Assembly: GCA_016178705.1 (NCBI GenBank)
Contig: JACOST010000032.1
Location: 216,448-254,837, forward strand
From: Deltaproteobacteria bacterium
Lineage (GTDB): Bacteria > Desulfobacterota > Binatia > HRBIN30 > JACQVA1
Length of the DNA stretch: 38,390 nt
Reading direction: 5' to 3'
Shown here: in pieces, positions 35,441 through 38,390 of the stretch
How positions within the stretch are numbered: position 1 is the first letter of the stretch
Layout: each line of letters begins with the position of its first letter
Position numbers and translations under genes: made by a program
The notes under the pieces: model-generated
Database searches by the model: none
The model's input: only the letters and a program-made list of their open reading frames with translations
Told to the model about the DNA's origin: nothing

Positions 35441-35486
35441 TGACCGTCCCTGTACGCCCGTCAAACCCGCATGCTAAGACGGCGCC

Positions 35487-36530
35487 GTGAGTCAACGACG
35501 ACAACAGGCAATCGTGATGGGACTGGTCGCGCTGGCCGCGGCCACCACCGCGCGGGCGGGAGCAGACGCGATGAACGTACAGCGAGGCGACTACCGCGGC
35601 TGGGCGGATACCTACACGCTGAGTAACGGGCTAGTCGAAGTGGTAGTGCCGACCGCGATCGGTCCGCGCGTACTCGACTTCCATCTTGCCGGTGGCGAGA
35701 ACATCTTCTACCTGCGCCCGTCCGATCTGGGAAAAACCGGCGAGCCCGACTTCGTCTTCCGCGGCGGTTGGCGGCTGTGGATCGCGCCCGAAACCCGTTC
35801 CACCACATACGAACCCGACAATCAGCCGTGTACGGTAACGGTGCTGGGATCGGGCGCGCTTCGTTTCACCGGGCCGGCGCAACCGACCGCGGGGATTCAG
35901 AAGAGCATCGAGGTGGCGCTGATCGAACATCAGCCGCGCGTGCGGGTCACGTCGCGGATCAAGAACGTCAGCGATCGCACGCTCGACTACGCGGCGTGGA
36001 GTCTCTCGGTGATGCGTCCCGGCGGCCGTGCGCTGGCGCCGATGGACGTCGGTGATCTCACCGCGTTCTTCGACACTCGCAGTTTGATCCTGTGGAGCTA
36101 CACCAAAGTCGCCGACGCGCGTTACCGCTTCGGTGATGCGCTGGTGCAAGTCGATCAATCGCAAGTGCCGCCGGCCCCGGCGTCGGCCAGCGGCCGGCGC
36201 GCCGACGAGAGCAAGATCGGCGTCGACACCATGCAAGCCTGGGCCGCGTACCTGCGCGGCGATGTCTTGTACGTGAAGCGCTTCCCGCATCAGCCCGGCG
36301 CGTCCTACGCCGACGGCGGCGCGACCGTCGAGATCTATTCGTCCAACGAGTTCATCGAGGTTGAGAACCTCAGCCCACTCACATCGCTGAAACCTGGTGA
36401 AGAAATCGTCTACCCCGAAGAGTGGTCACTCTTCAGCGGCGCATCTGTCGCGACCGATGAAGCGGCCGCGTTGCGCGATCTGGAGCCGTGGCTCACCAAG
36501 GCGCCAGCGGTCGACCGAACAACCCACTGA
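35487..36530 (+). CDS. Secreted DUF4380-family protein (aldose-epimerase-like beta-sandwich)
   Basis: This 347-residue protein has a likely Sec signal (QAIVMGLVALAAATTARAGA). The DUF4380 pattern is clear: YRGWADTYTLSNGLVEVVVP, IGPRVLDFHLAGGENIFYL, FRGGWRLWIAPETRSTTYEP and a central RVTSRIKNVSDRTLDYAAWS. The family resembles galactose-mutarotase-like beta-sandwiches and is thought to act on or bind sugars; no catalytic residues can be assigned. The start is GTG 35487, or ATG 35517 with a shorter signal n-region. The gene is followed by a membrane-protein gene only 10 bases downstream. A solute-binding protein for sugars lies convergently nearby, in keeping with a carbohydrate theme. Confidence 0.8.
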   Translation: MSQRRQQAIVMGLVALAAATTARAGADAMNVQRGDYRGWADTYTLSNGLVEVVVPTAIGPRVLDFHLAGGENIFYLRPSDLGKTGEPDFVFRGGWRLWIAPETRSTTYEPDNQPCTVTVLGSGALRFTGPAQPTAGIQKSIEVALIEHQPRVRVTSRIKNVSDRTLDYAAWSLSVMRPGGRALAPMDVGDLTAFFDTRSLILWSYTKVADARYRFGDALVQVDQSQVPPAPASASGRRADESKIGVDTMQAWAAYLRGDVLYVKRFPHQPGASYADGGATVEIYSSNEFIEVENLSPLTSLKPGEEIVYPEEWSLFSGASVATDEAAALRDLEPWLTKAPAVDRTTH

Positions 36531-36540
36531 GGATCCGTCT

Positions 36541-37212
36541 ATGACCAACCTTGTCGAAGTTGTTTGGTACACGATCCCTGGAGCCATCTTTCTCGTGCCT
36601 CTGTTGTCGCCCAGCCCCCAACAACTCGTTTGCAATGCAATGGGTTTCGACAAGGCAGCTGGTCTGGCCGGGATCTTCTTTCTCGTTGGGTATGTCCTGC
36701 ACCAAATGGCGCGTGCGGTCTTCGAGTTTTGGTTTGTCGGCTACGCAATGGGTGCGCGATCAGCGATTACGTGCATTCAGCAGGGAGGCAAGTGGGAGGA
36801 GGACAAAGACCGGCACCGGTGGTTTCGCTACCGGAACGATTTTCAACGCGGGTGTCGGGAGGAACGGACATGGCGCCTCAAGGCGCAGGCCGTATGGGAG
36901 TTGGGAGCCTACAATAGTTCCGTGATCAAAGAGGAGATGTATCGACACATTCAGCGCGCGTGGAACTACTGGATTTCCTTCCAGGCGATCGCCTTCTCCA
37001 GCGTGCTTTCAATTGTCTCCGCCATGGTCTGTCATGGCTGCACTTGGTGGATCCCCATTCAGCTGATCATTGTAGTCGTATTCTGGCTCAAGTCTGAGCT
37101 GACCCTTGAGTATATCAACCGACAAGAGGTACTCCTTGTTCGAACGCACTGGTCGTGTGCATTCGAGAAGTACTTTAGACAGTCAGGCCTGACGGGGGAT
37201 GCCCCCGCCTGA
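36541..37212 (+). CDS. Hypothetical membrane protein with four helices
   Basis: 223 residues from ATG 36541, with GAGG about 9 bases upstream; the frame extends further upstream only as a shadow of the DUF4380 gene. Helices lie at about 9-30 (TIPGAIFLVPLL), 40-62 (AGLAGIFFLVGYVLHQMARA), 152-172 (ISFQAIAFSSVLSIVSAMVC) and 176-195 (WWIPIQLIIVVVFWL). The central soluble part (75-150) is rich in Arg, Glu and Trp. I recognise no family. Its DNA is clearly less GC-rich than its neighbours and uses more A/T-ending codons, hinting at recent acquisition. Ten bases separate it from the DUF4380 gene. Confidence 0.7.
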   Translation: MTNLVEVVWYTIPGAIFLVPLLSPSPQQLVCNAMGFDKAAGLAGIFFLVGYVLHQMARAVFEFWFVGYAMGARSAITCIQQGGKWEEDKDRHRWFRYRNDFQRGCREERTWRLKAQAVWELGAYNSSVIKEEMYRHIQRAWNYWISFQAIAFSSVLSIVSAMVCHGCTWWIPIQLIIVVVFWLKSELTLEYINRQEVLLVRTHWSCAFEKYFRQSGLTGDAPA

Positions 37213-37238
37213 GAGTTCAAGTCGGGCGGCGGTTGTAC

Positions 37239-38180
37239 TCACCGCCCCGCTTCCCACTGCTTCCATTGCTCCAGATACGCATCGACATTGTCGCGGGTGA
37301 CCACGTCGATGCCGGAGTAGTGGTAGACCTCCGTCGGTCGCTGGCCGTCGGTGATTTGTTTGAGCAGGCGCACCGACTCTTCGCCCCAGCCGAAATATTT
37401 CTGGCCGACGAGAAGCTGCACTTTGCCGGCGCGCAACAGGTCGGGCGCGGGCGGGATGGTGTCGAAGGCGACGACCTTGGTGCGCGCGGGATCGACCGGG
37501 TCGAGCGCGTTGCGCACGAACACCGGCCAGCCGCCGACCGACAACCAGCCGTCGAGATCGGGATAGCGCTGCGTCGCCGACGCGATCACTTCGGCGACCC
37601 GCACCGCGTCGTCGCGGACATCGAAGGTCTCGACCACGGTGATGTCGGGATACTGCTTGAGCGCAGCCTGCGCGCCTTCGAGTCGCTTCTGCAAGTTGTC
37701 GGCGCCGAGCGATGTGATCAGCGCGACCCGACCCTTCCCGCCGAGCAATTTCGCCAGGCCGTCGCCGAGCGCACGGCCACCTTCGATGTCGTTGACGCCG
37801 TAGAACGCCAGCCGCTTACTCTTCGGCGCGTCGGAGTCCCACGTGATCACCGGGATGCCGGCATCGACCGCGCGATTGATCGCGTCGGTGAGCAGATCGC
37901 CGTTCAGACACGAGATGGCGATGCCGTCGACGCGTTGACTGATGAACGACTCGAGGATTTCCTTCTGGCGAATTTCGTCGGTGGTCTCCGCCCCGCGCCA
38001 CAACACCTCGACGCCTAGTTCCTTCGCCATGCGTTCGGCGCCGATGCGAGCGTACTCGAACACCGGAATATGGATCGCCTTTGGAATAATGGCGAAGCGC
38101 AGCTTGCGAGGTTGGTCGGACGGGTTGGAGCACGCGAATGAGAGGAACAGGATCGAGCAGAGAGCAAGCGTCTTGCGCAT
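37239..38180 (-). CDS. Sugar-type ABC transporter solute-binding lipoprotein (Peripla_BP_4-like)
   Basis: 313 residues with a lipoprotein signal (MRKTLALCSILFLSFAC, Cys17). The mature part shows the two-lobe periplasmic-binding fold of the ribose/rhizopine class: KLRFAIIPKAIHIPVFEYAR, ISQRVDGIAISCLNGDLLTD, AGIPVITWDSDAP (hinge-1 strand with ligand-contacting Asp residues), NDIEGGRALGDGLAKLLGGK, then VVAFDTIPPAPDLLRAGKVQ. It should capture a sugar or sugar-like ligand for an ABC importer. No permease or ATPase gene follows it, because the next gene is convergent. Partners would have to be upstream beyond the window or elsewhere. Confidence 0.88.
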   Translation of the reverse strand: MRKTLALCSILFLSFACSNPSDQPRKLRFAIIPKAIHIPVFEYARIGAERMAKELGVEVLWRGAETTDEIRQKEILESFISQRVDGIAISCLNGDLLTDAINRAVDAGIPVITWDSDAPKSKRLAFYGVNDIEGGRALGDGLAKLLGGKGRVALITSLGADNLQKRLEGAQAALKQYPDITVVETFDVRDDAVRVAEVIASATQRYPDLDGWLSVGGWPVFVRNALDPVDPARTKVVAFDTIPPAPDLLRAGKVQLLVGQKYFGWGEESVRLLKQITDGQRPTEVYHYSGIDVVTRDNVDAYLEQWKQWEAGR

Positions 38181-38390
38181 GAAGCATACTCAACACCACC
38201 AAGGCGGGATGAAGCAACTCCGCCAACAATCGTCCCTTCCGCTCTGCGACCTGCCATGGTTCGGTTTGTCAAGGGGCGGGATGAAAGCCACACCTCTTCT
38301 CTGCGGGGGCGGCGGGGTGGTGGTCCGCGCGCAGCCGCACCGGGCCACTGGCGTTGATGGTTGTCTCCCGGTGAACCTCCCACGGTCGGC
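38181..38390. other. Region upstream of the solute-binding protein gene
   Basis: These 210 bases reach the right edge. They should contain the promoter of the solute-binding lipoprotein gene on the minus strand. I see no clear -35/-10 pair, no ribosome site of note and no credible reading frame. Confidence 0.4.

Larger units (their letters stand above)
34781..35486. other. Gene-free, repeat-rich stretch
   Basis: About 700 bases without a credible gene. It contains the ribosome site of the 1238-residue protein gene at its left edge, a diverged direct repeat (34930-34996 and 35350-35408), a perfect hairpin (35178-35207), and two copies of a 30-base GGGGCGAAGCCCCGCATCCG motif (35208-35239 and 35409-35440). 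CGCAAATCTTTGCGCC-like degenerate tracts are also present. It looks like an accumulation of small palindromic elements or the remnant of a decayed gene. Confidence 0.6.

Noticed and set aside
1-38390. tRNA or rRNA genes
   Set aside because: No tRNA T-loop/acceptor pattern or rRNA core sequence was recognised by eye; a covariance scan would be needed to be sure.

Overview
The window is GC-rich bacterial chromosome, densely packed and mostly Gram-negative in character (periplasmic HtrA protease, lipoprotein and Sec signals, proton-pumping complex I, SpeA-type arginine decarboxylase). The mix of a nuo cluster, a two-gene biotin-dependent acyl-CoA carboxylase and very long secreted proteins with Thr/Pro-rich stalks, FG-GAP propellers and dockerin-like ends suggests an uncultured deltaproteobacterial-type lineage (Desulfobacterota, Myxococcota or Binatota-like). 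That placement is inference; no rRNA or tRNA gene is visible.

Layout. (1) 1-786, minus strand: an HxlR-type regulator translationally coupled to the first codons of a molybdopterin oxidoreductase that runs off the left edge, with two dyads in its upstream region. (2) 818-3963, plus strand: a CDF metal exporter, an alpha/beta hydrolase and a small membrane protein. (3) 3979-6870, minus: a 963-residue hybrid histidine kinase with a periplasmic sensor and two receiver domains. (4) 7362-16808, minus: complex I genes in the order nuoA-C-D-E-H-J-K-L-M-N. nuoB, nuoF, nuoG and nuoI are not present; these encode all the Fe-S subunits except NuoE. (5) 17003-21570, plus, divergent from nuo: carboxyltransferase and an unusually long biotin carboxylase/biotin carrier protein. 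(6) 21562-24726, minus: speA followed by a GT87-like membrane glycosyltransferase. (7) 25042-26382, plus: a DegP/HtrA protease. (8) 26575-27241, minus: a TumE/TumA-like toxin-antitoxin pair whose toxin gene carries a frameshift. (9) 27376-34780, minus: a small Cys-rich lipoprotein and two giant secreted proteins sharing one architecture. (10) 35487-38180: a DUF4380 protein, an unrecognised membrane protein, and a convergent sugar-type ABC solute-binding lipoprotein.

The central part is core energy and carbon metabolism: complex I, acyl-CoA carboxylation and polyamine synthesis. From about 24.8 kb rightwards the region is accessory in character. It has a broken toxin-antitoxin pair, several small inverted-repeat elements sharing a GTAGGG border, a repeat-rich gene-free stretch at 34.8-35.5 kb, and the paired stalk-propeller-dockerin surface proteins. 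These last are the best candidates for something little described, followed by the complex I cluster lacking most of its Fe-S subunits and the oversized biotin carboxylase.
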